Assembly: GCA_022701365.1 (NCBI GenBank)
Contig: JAKUHH010000028.1
Span: forward strand, 124,001 to 188,000
Source of the DNA: Mycocentrospora acerina
Lineage: Eukaryota; Ascomycota; Dothideomycetes; Pleosporales
DNA: 64,000 bases
Reading direction: 5' to 3'
The position numbers were made by a program, and so were the translations under genes. Below the pieces are notes generated by a model. That model was not told where the DNA came from, ran no database searches, and saw only the letters and a list, made by a program, of their open reading frames with translations. Position 1 is the first letter of the stretch, and the number at the start of each line of letters is the position of its first letter. Below are positions 35,798-46,468 of this stretch, piece by piece.

Positions 35798-36142
35798 CAG
35801 ACAGACAGGGTGTTTATTCGTGTTTTTTTTCGGTGGTACAAAGGGGATGACGAGGTTGGATAGATGGGTAAAGTGAGTGAGTGAGTGAGTAAGTGGGTAG
35901 GTAAGTGAGTAAAAAAATCAAGCATCCGTCATCCATCATCCATCACAAACAAACAAACAAAACCTCTGACATGTTTTCCGAGTCGGAGTAAAAAAAATGG
36001 AAGGGGGACGTATATGTAAATTCACGACGCTAGATTCATCAAGGAATGAATGATTGAACGAACGAACGAATGAAGGAATGAATTAAGGTAATAAATTGTA
36101 AAGCTAAGATTTGAATTCGAAGGAAAAAAAAAGTATAAATCA
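33832..36142. other. Intergenic region dominated by simple repeats
   Basis: About 2.3 kb without a gene. A CA run lies near 34013-34028. From 34826 on the region turns into a dense series of short tandem repeats, listed separately. No RNA gene was recognised. Confidence 0.5.
34826..36090. repeat. Cluster of many different microsatellites
   Basis: Within 1.3 kb I count at least twelve unlike short tandem repeats: ATCAG units (34826-34863), AT runs (about 35020 and 35280-35302), CCATGC (35178-35201), GACC (35219-35238), ATACACG-type units (35325-35378), CTTG (35471-35495), GAAT (35529-35552), CCTA (35613-35645), GTGAC/GTGAT (35703-35735), GGAT (35763-35800), GTGA (35874-35900) and GAAC/GAAT (36050-36085). 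Confidence 0.9.
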
Positions 36143-37612
36143 CTACTTGGTAACACCACCACCATCCCCTTCCGTATCCCCACCACCTTCTCTCTTCATC
36201 TCTGTCTCCATCTCCATCTCCCCTCCTTGCATCAAATGTTGAAACCGGCGCTTCACCTCCCCCACTTCAGCCTCGAGATCGCACTCCCACAGCCAGCGAA
36301 AGCGGTCATTGAGATGGGCCACAACGGCCGGCATGTCTGCGCCCACGGGTCCACAAAAGTTGTATACGTCGGCGCACTCCTGGCTGGTGCGGACTTGTTT
36401 CTGGGCGCGGGGCCGGCGCACAGCATCGTATGCTTTGAATGCGGCGATGATGTGTTGGTGTGTCGAGGAGGAAGGGGATGAAGAGGAGCATGATGAAGAG
36501 GAAGAGGAGCATGAAGAAGAATAAGCATAAGAAGAAGAAGATGATGATGATGATGACGATGAAGAAGAAGATGAAGAGGAAGAGGAGTGTGCCAATCCCA
36601 GGACGTGGGACAGAACGAGTGCGTCTTCAAGACACATTCCTGCGCCTGCGGCTTGGTGGGGGCCGCCTGCGTGAGCAACATCACCGAGCAGGCAGATTGC
36701 GCCGGAAAAGTAGGTGGAGGTGTCGGGGTGGTGGAAGATGGCCCAGCGGGTTGGGGCGGCCCAGTCGAGCAGGCGCAAGAGTCTGGGGTCTGGGTTTGCA
36801 GAGTAAAAGTCGTCGAGCATGGCTTGGCGGGAGACGGGGAGGGTGGAGTCGGCGTGGGGCCAGGGGAGGGCGTCTTTGATAAAGGCGACGACGTTCATGG
36901 AGAGGCCGCGGTGGATGGGGTAGGTGGCCATGTTGGCGTTGGGGGCCATGAACATTTTGGCGTCAGTGGCATGGTCGCCCAGGATGGTGCGCGCGTCGTC
37001 CATGGGGATGATGGCGCGGTAAACGTAGCGGTGCGTGTATACGGGATCGACCAACTCTGGGTAACGGTCGCCGAGGACAATGCCTCGCGATAGACCTCTG
37101 ATGCCGTCACAGCATACGACGGCGGTGTGTGTGGCGGTTTGGCCGTCTGAGAAAGCAAGCGTTACACGGCCGTTGCTCTGGGATATGCTCTTGATTCTCT
37201 TGTTGAACTGCACTGCATCGGTAGGGATTAAACTGGTCATAATGTCCAACAGATCCTTTCGGTGTGCGCCCGTCCTTTCAAAATACTCGGCTCCCCATCC
37301 GCCTTGTCCCCACCACGCCTCTCCTTCTCCCAGGCCTTGTTCCATGCGCATGCCCTCCATCATCAGGTGCTTCTTGGCCGGATTCAAGTTGCCCGTGGCA
37401 ACGCGCGTGTACATGTCACGAAAACGCTTGTCAATCATGTCCATGGCGCGCAGTGCATTCGGCCCCAGCCCAACACCTGCGCCAAGGGTGGAGAATGCTG
37501 CTGCCGACTCGTAGAGCGTAAAGGGGACGTTGAGGCGATTGAGTCCAATTGCGAGAGCGAGTCCGCCGATTCCTGCGCCGACAATGGCAACGTTGAAGGC
37601 CTGCTGTGCCAT
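36143..37612 (-). CDS. FAD-dependent aromatic monooxygenase (salicylate hydroxylase-like) with poly-serine insertion
   Basis: Predicted 489 aa class A flavoprotein monooxygenase in a single exon. The start at 37612 (MAQQAFNVAIVGAG) puts the FAD-binding GXGXXG motif (VAIVGAGIGGLALAIG) at the N-terminus. The DG motif region (VVCCDGIRGLSR) and the GD motif (ICLLGDVAHAGGPHQAAGAG) follow at their usual spacing. Family members hydroxylate phenolic acids such as salicylate using NAD(P)H. After the GD motif helix, at LGLAHS, the chain runs into about 40 residues that are almost all serine, coded by a repetitive tract at 36478-36595, before the family sequence resumes at HQHIIAAFKAYDAVRRPRAQ. The tail after about residue 460 is low complexity (Glu, Met, Gly). 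The loop insertion may be tolerated, but activity cannot be assumed. Confidence 0.87.
   Translation of the reverse strand: MAQQAFNVAIVGAGIGGLALAIGLNRLNVPFTLYESAAAFSTLGAGVGLGPNALRAMDMIDKRFRDMYTRVATGNLNPAKKHLMMEGMRMEQGLGEGEAWWGQGGWGAEYFERTGAHRKDLLDIMTSLIPTDAVQFNKRIKSISQSNGRVTLAFSDGQTATHTAVVCCDGIRGLSRGIVLGDRYPELVDPVYTHRYVYRAIIPMDDARTILGDHATDAKMFMAPNANMATYPIHRGLSMNVVAFIKDALPWPHADSTLPVSRQAMLDDFYSANPDPRLLRLLDWAAPTRWAIFHHPDTSTYFSGAICLLGDVAHAGGPHQAAGAGMCLEDALVLSHVLGLAHSSSSSSSSSSSSSSSSSSSYAYSSSCSSSSSSCSSSSPSSSTHQHIIAAFKAYDAVRRPRAQKQVRTSQECADVYNFCGPVGADMPAVVAHLNDRFRWLWECDLEAEVGEVKRRFQHLMQGGEMEMETEMKREGGGDTEGDGGGVTK
36478..36595. repeat. Coding trinucleotide tract (GAA/GAT/GAG on plus strand, serine codons on minus)
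   Basis: An imperfect trinucleotide repeat inside the monooxygenase gene. It stays in frame, so it lengthens the protein by a serine-rich loop rather than breaking it. Confidence 0.85.
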
Positions 37613-38366
37613 TGTTTCTGCCCTCTGGTGTGAATGGACGGAGTCGGCTTGGAATACAAAAGAGCAGTGCAAGGTTGTTATTTGAACAAACAACCTTTGT
37701 GATGTACGTACGTAAGTACTAGCTGAGCCACACAAGCATCGTAACCGGACATAACCATGGAGCTAGCTGGGATCCAAGTCAGCCAAACGCCGTGTTTATT
37801 CCAGTTCAACTCCCTTGGCGCGCTCAGGTGTTTGTAGTGCATTGGTGCGGCTGGGGGTAGGAACATGCTGCCAAATAGGCGTGTGGTCTCGATCTCGGGA
37901 ATCAGAAAGCTTGTGTGCGGTAGTGTGGCGGCGGATGGAGGTGGATAGTACGGGTGGATAGTACGGGTGGATAGTACGGGTGGATAATACGGGTGGTTGA
38001 TGCAGGGTCCAGAGATCCTATCAGATGCAGTTGCTGTGCGGCAGCTTGCTTCCGATGGCGTCGGTTGGACGACTGTCGGCTGGGAATGGATTGAGATGGG
38101 CGTGGGTGTGGGTGCAGACAGCCGCAAGCAAGCAAGCATACGAAGCCTGGTGGGAAATGATCGGCGTGTTGGTAATGTTGGCCATGCCCGCCGCTGTTAG
38201 AAGACGACTTTGCAAGGCGTCATGTGATGGGCGCAATGTAAATGACACAACCAAAGACGGCTCTTGAAAGGCGTCATGCAAAAGACACAAGCAAAGACAT
38301 TTTCAAAGACACCTTTTAAAAGACGCCATGTAAAAGAACATTCAAAGACACTCTCAAAGACGCCTC
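37613..38366. other. Intergenic region with a minisatellite
   Basis: About 750 bp. It contains a 13 bp tandem repeat (37941-37996) and a degenerate series of AAAGAC and GGCGTCATG-like units at about 38210-38370. No gene was recognised. Confidence 0.5.
37941..37996. repeat. 13 bp minisatellite, about 4.3 copies
   Basis: The unit GTGGATAGTACGG is repeated four times with one substitution in the fourth copy and a partial fifth copy. Confidence 0.95.
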
Positions 38367-40895
38367 TCACCCTGGGCCGGGTTGTGGGCCGGGGTCGTGT
38401 ACGTTTAGCAATACGTGCGAGCCGTCGTTGGCCAAGAAGGAGCCAAAGTCGCCCCAGTTCCAGTCCTGGATGTTGTTGACGGTAAAGTCCATAAAGTTCA
38501 TTTGCGTGTTTCTGTCCAGCCGCACATTCGGGAACGAGGCATGCCCGGCGGCAAAGTCGGGCTCGGGAAAATAGCGGGTCGGAAGGCTGTCCCCAAACAC
38601 GTACGCGCCGCTGCTTGTCGTGAGCTGGTGGGCGGCAAATGGCAGGACGTGGGGGGGCTGGAGCGGAGGCGGCGGTGGTGGTAGTGGTGGTTGTGGTGGT
38701 AGTGGGCGCATGGGCTCGTGCTCGTGCTCGTGCTCCGCGCCACGGCCATTGGGTCTGCCGTCCGTGACCACGGGCACAATCGACAATGACGAGGCAAGCG
38801 GCTGCAGGGGCGGCGACGACGATGACGACAACAACAACAACGACGGCTCCGACTCGTTCATGGCGCCGAGCATCGACTGCAGCTCGGGCACAATCGAGGC
38901 AAACTTGGCCAGCGTGGGCGGCATGTGCGGGTTCTTCTCGTGGCGGCCGACGAGAGCAGCCAGCTGGGCGAGCAGGGCGCGCGAGTCCGAGGGGTCCGCG
39001 CCGGGCAGGCGGTCGAGGCAGACCAGGTCGAGGACCAGGATGGAGCCGGCGGCGAGGGCGTACCAGCAGTCCCAGTGGGTGATTGCGTCAAAGGTGCCGG
39101 CCTGGTCGAGGCGCAGCAGGATGCGGGCCAGGGTCCTGCCGGCGTCGGCGCAGGCGTCGGACATGGCGGTCAGGGCCGGGTTGGGCGAGTCGCGGGCGTG
39201 CTTGCAGAGCAGGGTGGCGCGGGCGAGCATGGCTTGGCGGCACAGGACGTAGACGGTGTAGTGGTGCAGGGCGTGCAGCAGCAGCAGCGCGCGGGCGTGG
39301 GCGGGCGGCGACGCGTCGAGGGCGTCGAGGCGCAGGTGGGCGGGCAGGGCGGCGCGCCAGTGGCCCAGGTCGCGCAGGACGCCGGCGGCGGGCGACAGCG
39401 GGCCGACGTAGGCGTCGTCGGCGGTGGCAGTCGTGGCAGCGGCGGCCATGCTGGACATGGAGGCGCCCGTGGTCTTGAGCGTCTTGGGCGCGCGGCAGGC
39501 GGCGCTCAGCAGCACCATCAGGCGGTTGTAGGCGTGGGGGTAGTCGGCCGGCGCGTGCTCGGGCAGGGCGGCGACGCGGGCGTCGGGGCGGGCCATGCGG
39601 GCGGCGGGGTGCTCGAGCGAGCCCGGGCGGTCGTAGGACGAGACCTGCATGATCTCGTGGGCGTACAGCGCCCACCACAGCCGGCGGCGCAGCTCGCGGG
39701 CCGTGGGCGTGTGGCGCGAGTTGGCCTTGTCCTGGTGCAGGCCAATGGCAAAGGCGATGCGCACGGCGGTGCCCGTCAGGTTCCAGCACGCGTCGCGGTG
39801 GTTGGTGTTGTGCAGGTGCACGGCGGCCAGCACCAGCGCCTGGATCGCCATGGCCGACGACGTGAAGATGACGACGGGCAGCAGCGTCTGCACCCGCCGC
39901 CACCACAGCCGCTCCTGGTCCGCGGGGAACGCGCCGTGGGCCACGCGCCGCGCGAGCAGCAGCACGCACAGGAAGCTGCACAGCCAGGCCGGGTCGGCGC
40001 TCTCGGGGCTGGCGCGCCAGCCGGCGTACGCCTCGCGGAACGACGGCTCGTGCAGCACGGGCAGGTCGGGGTTGATGCGCGCAAAGTAGACGGCGATGAG
40101 CGCCTCGAGGCTGGGCGGGGGGGGTGTTGGCGGCGGCGGCGGCGGTGGCGGCGGTGTTGCCGCTGATGTCGGCGGTGCTGCTGGTGTTGCCGTCGCCGTC
40201 GCCGTCGATGCTGGTAGCGGTGCTGCTCCTGTCCCCGCCGCCTGGTCCGTCGCCGTCCCCGCCGCCGCGTTCGTGCCAAACAGCATAAACGCCCGCGGCA
40301 CCCCGGCCCCGAGCAGGTCGCGCAGCTTCAGGTGAAAGGCAAACGACGACGCCGGCCCAATGTACTGCACCTGGCCCTGCTGGTCGGGCAGCAGCGAGGC
40401 GCCGTCGCCGTCGTCGCCGCCGTCGTCCTCGGCGTCGCTGCCCGGGCCCCGGGCCTCGCCAGGCCGGCCACCACCACCACCGCTGCCGCTGCCACTTCCA
40501 CCACCACCTCCTCCTCCACCACCTCCACTGCCGCCGTCGGGCAGCGCGATGCCCAGCGAGTGGCCCAGCTGCCGCAGCTCGTCCAGGTTGGAGACGTCGG
40601 CCTCGGGCAGCAGGCCGGCGACCAGCGACTCGAGCAGGGCCAGGCGGTTCCCCAGGCCCTCGACGCTCCCGTACAGGCGCTTCTTGCGCGGCTGCGTCGT
40701 CAGGCAGGCAATGTCGTGGGCGGCGCAGTAGCGGCACGCGTCGTGGCCCGCCTCGCGCCGGCACTTTTGCTTGCGGCTCTTGCACTTGTCGCACGACGTC
40801 TCTGTTCTCTTTCTCTTGTCCAGCGGCACGCGGCGCGAGTTGGACGGCGGCGCGGGCGCGGCAATGGGCGCGGCCATGGGCGGGCGCGGCTTCAT
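38367..40895 (-). CDS. Zn2Cys6 transcription factor, GC-rich with glycine and proline homopolymers
   Basis: Predicted 842 aa nuclear regulator in one exon, starting MKPRPPMAAP at 40895. The zinc cluster is at about residues 35-64 (TSCDKCKSRKQKCRREAG, then CRYCAAHDIAC), spacing C-X2-C-X6-C-X8-C-X2-C-X6-C. A short coiled-coil-like segment (LGNRLALLESLVAGLL) follows. The fungal-specific TF domain covers about residues 265-600, with the typical RRRLWWALYAHEIMQVSSYDRPGSL motif. Inserted around it are a long Gly/Ser run (about 120-145), Ala/Thr/Pro-rich stretches and a poly-Pro stretch near 740. Coding GC content is much higher than in neighbouring genes. It may control the adjacent monooxygenase gene, but that is only a guess from proximity. 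Confidence 0.88.
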   Translation of the reverse strand: MKPRPPMAAPIAAPAPPSNSRRVPLDKRKRTETSCDKCKSRKQKCRREAGHDACRYCAAHDIACLTTQPRKKRLYGSVEGLGNRLALLESLVAGLLPEADVSNLDELRQLGHSLGIALPDGGSGGGGGGGGGGSGSGSGGGGGRPGEARGPGSDAEDDGGDDGDGASLLPDQQGQVQYIGPASSFAFHLKLRDLLGAGVPRAFMLFGTNAAAGTATDQAAGTGAAPLPASTATATATPAAPPTSAATPPPPPPPPPTPPPPSLEALIAVYFARINPDLPVLHEPSFREAYAGWRASPESADPAWLCSFLCVLLLARRVAHGAFPADQERLWWRRVQTLLPVVIFTSSAMAIQALVLAAVHLHNTNHRDACWNLTGTAVRIAFAIGLHQDKANSRHTPTARELRRRLWWALYAHEIMQVSSYDRPGSLEHPAARMARPDARVAALPEHAPADYPHAYNRLMVLLSAACRAPKTLKTTGASMSSMAAAATTATADDAYVGPLSPAAGVLRDLGHWRAALPAHLRLDALDASPPAHARALLLLHALHHYTVYVLCRQAMLARATLLCKHARDSPNPALTAMSDACADAGRTLARILLRLDQAGTFDAITHWDCWYALAAGSILVLDLVCLDRLPGADPSDSRALLAQLAALVGRHEKNPHMPPTLAKFASIVPELQSMLGAMNESEPSLLLLSSSSSPPLQPLASSLSIVPVVTDGRPNGRGAEHEHEHEPMRPLPPQPPLPPPPPPLQPPHVLPFAAHQLTTSSGAYVFGDSLPTRYFPEPDFAAGHASFPNVRLDRNTQMNFMDFTVNNIQDWNWGDFGSFLANDGSHVLLNVHDPGPQPGPG

Positions 40896-42309
40896 GGCGG
40901 GCGCGGGCTCGTCTCGGCAAGGGGGGAGAGGCGGCGGATGGCCTGGTGGGCGCGTCGTGGTGGCATCGAGGGCCGCAGAAGAATGCAGTCCCTAATGTGC
41001 ATGGCAACCACGGCGAGACGCGTTCTGGATTCGCACCAAAGCACCGGACCAGCTCCGATGTATTTGAGTTGGATCGGCGCTTTGGAAGCCGGCGCCTGGT
41101 TCCCCCCAGACGCCCTCGTCCAGCTCGTCCAGCTCGTCCAGCTCGTCCAGCTCGTCCACCACGGCTTTCTCCGCAAATCTCCGACGCCGCCTCGCAGCCA
41201 TCAGTCGACGACGAAGGCCGCCTGCTCGTCTCGTTGAAGCCATTGTCGCCGAAGGTCGAGTAGGCTGGCGGCCCAACACGGAGATGAAGCGCTGATCCTC
41301 GGCTACAACAGCTGTAGGTACTTGCACATGATGACTGGACACCAATGCTGCACGCAACTAGGTACTGCACACACACTTATTGCACACAATCACGGCATAC
41401 AATCACTGCACACAACCACTGCACACAACCCCCTTGACAATGCCATCTTTGAACACACACATGACACTTGATTGGAAAATAAAAGAATTTGTTCCCCCCC
41501 AAACCCAACAATGCCCTGTTGCGTTCGCCAAGAGCAGCAGTCGAACAAACTACCGCCCAAGACTAGTCATGCCGTCGTGTGCTGCACTTTCCTTCTTCAC
41601 ACCGTATCCGTGGTACGCTCACTCCTCGGCTAGCCCGTCCTGGCCATTCACAGCAGCACTCTACCAGGTAGGTATGCACAATGCCGACGTGGGCCCTCCT
41701 CCAGCCTGCTTCTGGCTAATCCTTTTCGATAAATTAAAACAATAACAATCACGTCAATACCGATGATAACACCGATGATAGTATTCCCAAAAAAAAACCA
41801 GAATGCTGCAATCCAATTCTTCTCACAGAGCTAGGGGCGTACGAACGTATCTCTGTCCTTGTCTTTTTCTTCTTGTTTGCTTCTCTAGCTTCATGTCGCG
41901 TCGTTTCCTCTTGTTCACGCTCCTACTTTACTCATCATCCTCCTTCATACTCATTCTTTACTCATCATCCCCACTCATACTCATGCCTTACTCATCATCA
42001 TAATCATCACCATTCACACCCTCGATATGGGCATTACTCATCATTCACACCCTTGGCATCTTGCTCCCCCTCATGCCCATGACTAACTCACCATTCACCC
42101 ACCACTGACTCGTCGGCATTCACACACTCGTGGCTTGTTCACCATTCATCCACGGCTGACGCCTCACCCCCATCACCCCTCACGCCCATGACTCCTCACT
42201 CCCATAACCCCCTCACCCCATGAATGGCTCCCCATCCACACTCACACTCACACTCACACCCATGACTCCCCTTTCACTCACACTCCCACCCATGACTCCT
42301 CGCTCACAA
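40896..42309. other. Intergenic region
   Basis: About 1.4 kb. It holds the 5' region of the GC-rich regulator, with a 9 bp repeat at 41115-41158, and towards 41930-42300 many CTCAT and CACTCACAC-type simple repeats just beyond the beta-galactosidase stop. No gene was recognised. Confidence 0.45.
41115..41158. repeat. 9 bp tandem repeat, about 5 copies
   Basis: The unit CTCGTCCAG is repeated in tandem upstream of the GC-rich regulator gene. Confidence 0.9.
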
Positions 42310-45300
42310 TCAGCCCCGTGACTTGCTCTCGCCCTGTAGCAGCACTTCAAACTCAAACGCCTCCGTCACCAACGCATACTCGGCCAGCGTCTTCGGCCCG
42401 CAGCTCCCACTGCCCAGCCCATGATGCTTCCAGTCCATCCTCAGCACCACCTCGTCCCTCTTGAGCTTCTGCAACTCATGCGGATGCCCCGCCTGAGCAA
42501 CGTCCCGCATCCGGAAATGGCTGGCCTGGAAGTCAAACGGCCGGCGTCCACCCCCCTCGACAAACTGCACTAGCAGCTCCGTCGACGTGCCCGTGTTGGA
42601 CATGGCCACCCACCGCGTGTCGGTGTGGTTGGAGCTCTCCTGCGGGACTTCATACGACACCCATAGCTCGTCAATCGAAGACGTGTGCTTGCCAACCGCC
42701 TGCGAGAGCTTGCTGTCGCTATACGTTTCGCCCGGGCCGCGGCCGAACCACGTCGCCGAGTCAAAGCCGCTGGGGAGCTCCATGACGAGCCCGATGCGCG
42801 GCAGTGTGCACGGTAGGTTTTCCCCCTTTGGTGTGCCCGTCACGTGGATGGATACCGAGCCCGACGCGAGGAATGTGTAGCTGAGGACGCAGTCAATGGA
42901 CCACGAGAGGATGGGTGGAGCAACACGTTGCTCCACTCTAACCGTCAATTGGGACGCGCTGGCCTGCGACCACGACACCTTGCGCGTCGACGGCCGTGCG
43001 TGCTGCAGGTGCCGGTCCTTCCAGTCCCAGCCATCTTGCGGGATGTCGTTATCCGTGGGAGCGCGGAAAAAGTCAATCTCGGGCGCTTTGGAGATGATCT
43101 CGGTCGAATTTTGCACCCACGATGTCAGGCTGCCGTGGAGCGTGTTGAACTCCCATGTTGATGTCAAAGTGGCGATTTTGAGCGTGTTTCTCGACGTCGT
43201 CACCTCCAGCGCCTTGTCTGATGGTGCTGGCTTCTTCAAACCAGCAATCCCGGTAATCGGGGCTTGAGCAGTGGCAATTTCAAACCCTGCATCCAGGTAG
43301 GGTGTCGCTTCCTTCAGCCCGAATGAGAGGTTGAGCAAAACTTCGCCTTGGAGACCCGAAATCTCGGGGAGATCCACCTCAAATGTCTCGCCCGGAGCGA
43401 CGCCAGATGGAATGTCGAGGGTGCCGATTTGGGCGCTAGCATCACCCTCCGACGCAACAGAGTACTGCAGGCTCAAGTGGTCCAGAGTGATAAAGTCGTA
43501 TCGGTTGATAAACTTTGCTTTTGTCTTGCTGGCCTCAACAAGCTGCACAGGCTCAATCGCTTTCTTGTACTCGACGAGACCGGCGTTGGGCGTGTGGTCC
43601 GAGTTCACCAAGCCGTCCATGACAAACGTCGAATCGTGCACTTCTTCGCCAAAGTCGCCTCCATACGCGTAGTACTCTTCCTTGGTTTGCTTGTCCTTGG
43701 TCAACAGTCCGTGATTGGCCCATTCCCACGCGAACCCGCCCTGCAGAGTGGGATACTTGTAAAACGCGTCCATGTACTCTTTGATGTTACCCGGACCATT
43801 ACCCATGGCGTGGATCTACACATGCACACTTAGTTTTCCATCTACTCAAACAAAGAAAGAAAAAAAAGTTAAAATTGCCCAACTTACAAACTCACACAGC
43901 ACGAGCGGCTTGGTCTTGGTCTTGTCCTCGGCAAACTTGACAATCTCATCCACAGGTGGGTACATCCTCGAGTACATGTCCATTGTCTCGGCTTCAATGT
44001 CCGCTTCGTAGTGGATCGGCCTGCTGTTGTCGTATGCTTTAATATGGTCGTACATTGCCTTGAAGTTCTGCCCGTAGAATGCTTCATTGCCCAAGCTCCA
44101 AATGATGATGGAGGGATGCAACTGGTCTCGCTTGACGAGGTGCTCGGCACGGTCGACATAAGCGTGGGTCCATTCTGGGTTGTTGGTGGTCCACTGGGCG
44201 GCTTTTTCTCTCGTCAGGAGCTGACGCTTGCGGAACTCTAGTGCTCGCTCGTCGGCAGTGAGCGCAGCATCGGCGATGCACTCGAACCCGTGGCATTCTA
44301 GATCCGCCTCGTCAATGACCCAGAAACCCATCTCGTCGGCCAGATCGTACAATCGCGGATCGTTCAGCTGGTGAGACGTGCGGATGGCGTTGATGTTGTG
44401 GCGCTTCATCGTCAGGAGGTCCTTCTTCATGAATTCGTATGGCACAGCTCGACCCAGCTCTGGGTGGTGCTCGTGACGGTTGACTCCGCGGAAAACAATC
44501 CTCTTGCCGTTGACTTTGATCAGGCCGTCCTTCATCTCGACTTGCCTGAAACCGACACGGTGGGTGACGTACTGCCCTCCTAGGGACACAACCAAGTGAT
44601 AGAGATTAGGCGACTCAGCAGTCCACTTGAGAGGGTTCTCCACGGGGATGTTGAAATCCGTGTCGGATCCACTATTCACATCCGCATCTGCCGAAGCAAC
44701 AACGTTTTTCTTTGCGTCTAGCAGCTTCACTGCAATCTTGCCAGATCCACTCGCACTAATCTTGACTTTGAGTTCTGCGTTCGTATACGAGGAATCCAGA
44801 ATGGTTTGAGTAAAGACATTCTCAATGCGAGATTCTTCTGGGAACCCAACCAAGAGGACGTCGCGGAAGCTACAAGATCAGCCAATGACATGTAGAATGG
44901 TTTCTAGAAAACTCACATGCCGCTCAACCACCATTGATCTTGGTCCTCGATATATGTTCCATCACAGAGCTGGTATACTCTAACAGCTACAACATTCTCG
45001 CCGTTCTTGTCAACCACAGCCGTCACGTCAAACTCGTCTGGGTTCCGGCTTCCTTGGGAATACCCAATCTCTTTGCCATTGACCCAGACGTGAAACGCCG
45101 CGTCAACACCTTCGAATCTAAGGCGGATCTGGCCGTCTCTCAATCCCTCGGGGATTTGGAATTTGCGCACGTACGATCCCGTCTCGTTCTCGGTAAAGGA
45201 TACATTTGGAGGATCAACGGGAATCTGATACTGGACGTTGGTGTACTGAGGGCCTTTTCCAAACCCCTGCAGCTGCCACATGCCGGGCACCGCAATGTCA

Positions 45301-45545
45301 CTCCATTTTGAAGAGTCAAACGAGGGCGCCTCGAAGCCCTCTGGAGCCTCAAAGGGCGAATACGAATGCTGGAATTTCCATGTGCCGGAGAGGCTGTGCG
45401 TCTTCGACTTGGTCACATCATACTCCAGAGCATCAGCTTCCGAGACGTAGTTGTGGAAGTACGAACGAGGTGGAAGTGTGCCCTTGTGAAGGACGCTGAG
45501 ATTGTTCCAGTCCGGCTTACTGGCTGGATGCATACTCAAGGACAT
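42310..45545 (-). CDS. GH2 beta-galactosidase (LacZ/LAC4 type)
   Basis: Predicted 1,038 aa intracellular beta-galactosidase that hydrolyses lactose to glucose and galactose. Exons are 45545-44917, 44869-43888 and 43815-42310, with introns of 47 and 72 bp that keep frame. There is no signal peptide. Domains run as in LacZ: sugar-binding jelly roll (about 45-220), immunoglobulin-like domain, TIM barrel and a C-terminal beta-sandwich of the Bgal small chain type. The acid/base is Glu472 in IIWSLGNEAFYG and the nucleophile Glu536 in PLVLCEF, followed by IHAMGNGPGN across intron 2. FRGVNRHEHHP is the conserved metal and substrate region. Length matches LacZ (1,023 aa). Most filamentous-fungal beta-galactosidases are GH35, so a GH2 enzyme beside a permease is notable. 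Confidence 0.95.
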
Positions 45546-46468
45546 GATGGGAAGATTCTAAAGAGTGAGTGTGGGTGTCAGGGTCGAACATGTCTGCAAC
45601 ACCTGCAATTGATAAGGTCTCTTCCTGTCCACACCATCGCATCGTACGGAACGTGGTTTGGCAATTATTGGACCGATTAGGCAACCCGCCCGGACAGCAT
45701 GCCGGGTAAACAATCCGCCAAGCGTTGAATGGTTCGCACCTCGTGTGACAGACGAACGGGCATCGGCCTGTGCCTTGAGGTTTGCCTCATGTAACCTTAC
45801 GACGTTGTATGTTGTTCGTCACGCGGCGCGGGGTCGGCATACGATCGGCAAATGAACCACTACACATGGCTAGCGTGCGGAAAAGTCCCGCAAGCGGCGG
45901 CAAACCTGCTGGAAGAGGGCCACACTCTACTCCGGATTTCTCCACGTTCGCGCCCCAGCGTCGGGAATCTTACCAAAAAAGTCTGGCGCGTCCTTCCAGC
46001 GACTCGTGAGAAGCGTTGAATCTACCCACTCTCGACTCATGATAGGCACAAACACACCCTCATCCACGTAACAACTGGAGCTTTCTGGGGATCGTGTCCG
46101 CTGCCCATGATGTTTCTAGAGTCGCACCCGCTGTCTAGAGCTTTTCCGCCCGCCTAAAGTTTGCGCAAAGCCTCCAAACAGTTTCCCGACGACAAGCTCC
46201 CTTGGCCACTGCAGCAAACTTCTTCAAGGATTCCCGGGCGTCGGGGCATGTGGAGAAGCCGGCAAGAGGCCTCGGTGCATGGCCATGCGTCTCGATGCTC
46301 GATATTGTATAATGCGGAGAAGTTTGCACTGTGGGGTGCAGTGTATAAATTAACCCACAACCCCGGGTATCCTTTTTTTTCTTGCAGATCGTCAACAGCG
46401 GTTCCCATCCTTAGAGATACTGCTCTTGCCTTTCAAAGTCGGCCATCTTATATTGCCTGCAGATCAGC
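45546..46468. promoter_or_regulatory. Shared divergent promoter of beta-galactosidase and permease genes
   Basis: A 923 bp region between two start codons on opposite strands. It has several matches to the CreA carbon-repressor consensus SYGGRG on either strand: CTCCGG at 45930, CCCCAG at 45953, CTGGGG at 46085, GTGGGG at 46331 and CCCCGG at 46361. A TATAAA lies at 46344-46349, about 120 bp before the permease ATG. The CreA motif is short and occurs by chance, so glucose repression is a hypothesis. Confidence 0.4.

Noticed and set aside
39088..41376. A 762-codon open frame on the minus strand, rich in Arg, Pro and Ala, overlapping the GC-rich Zn2Cys6 gene in another frame
   Set aside because: It arises from extreme GC content; the alternative frame carries the zinc cluster and TF domain. 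Several plus-strand frames there are shadows for the same reason.
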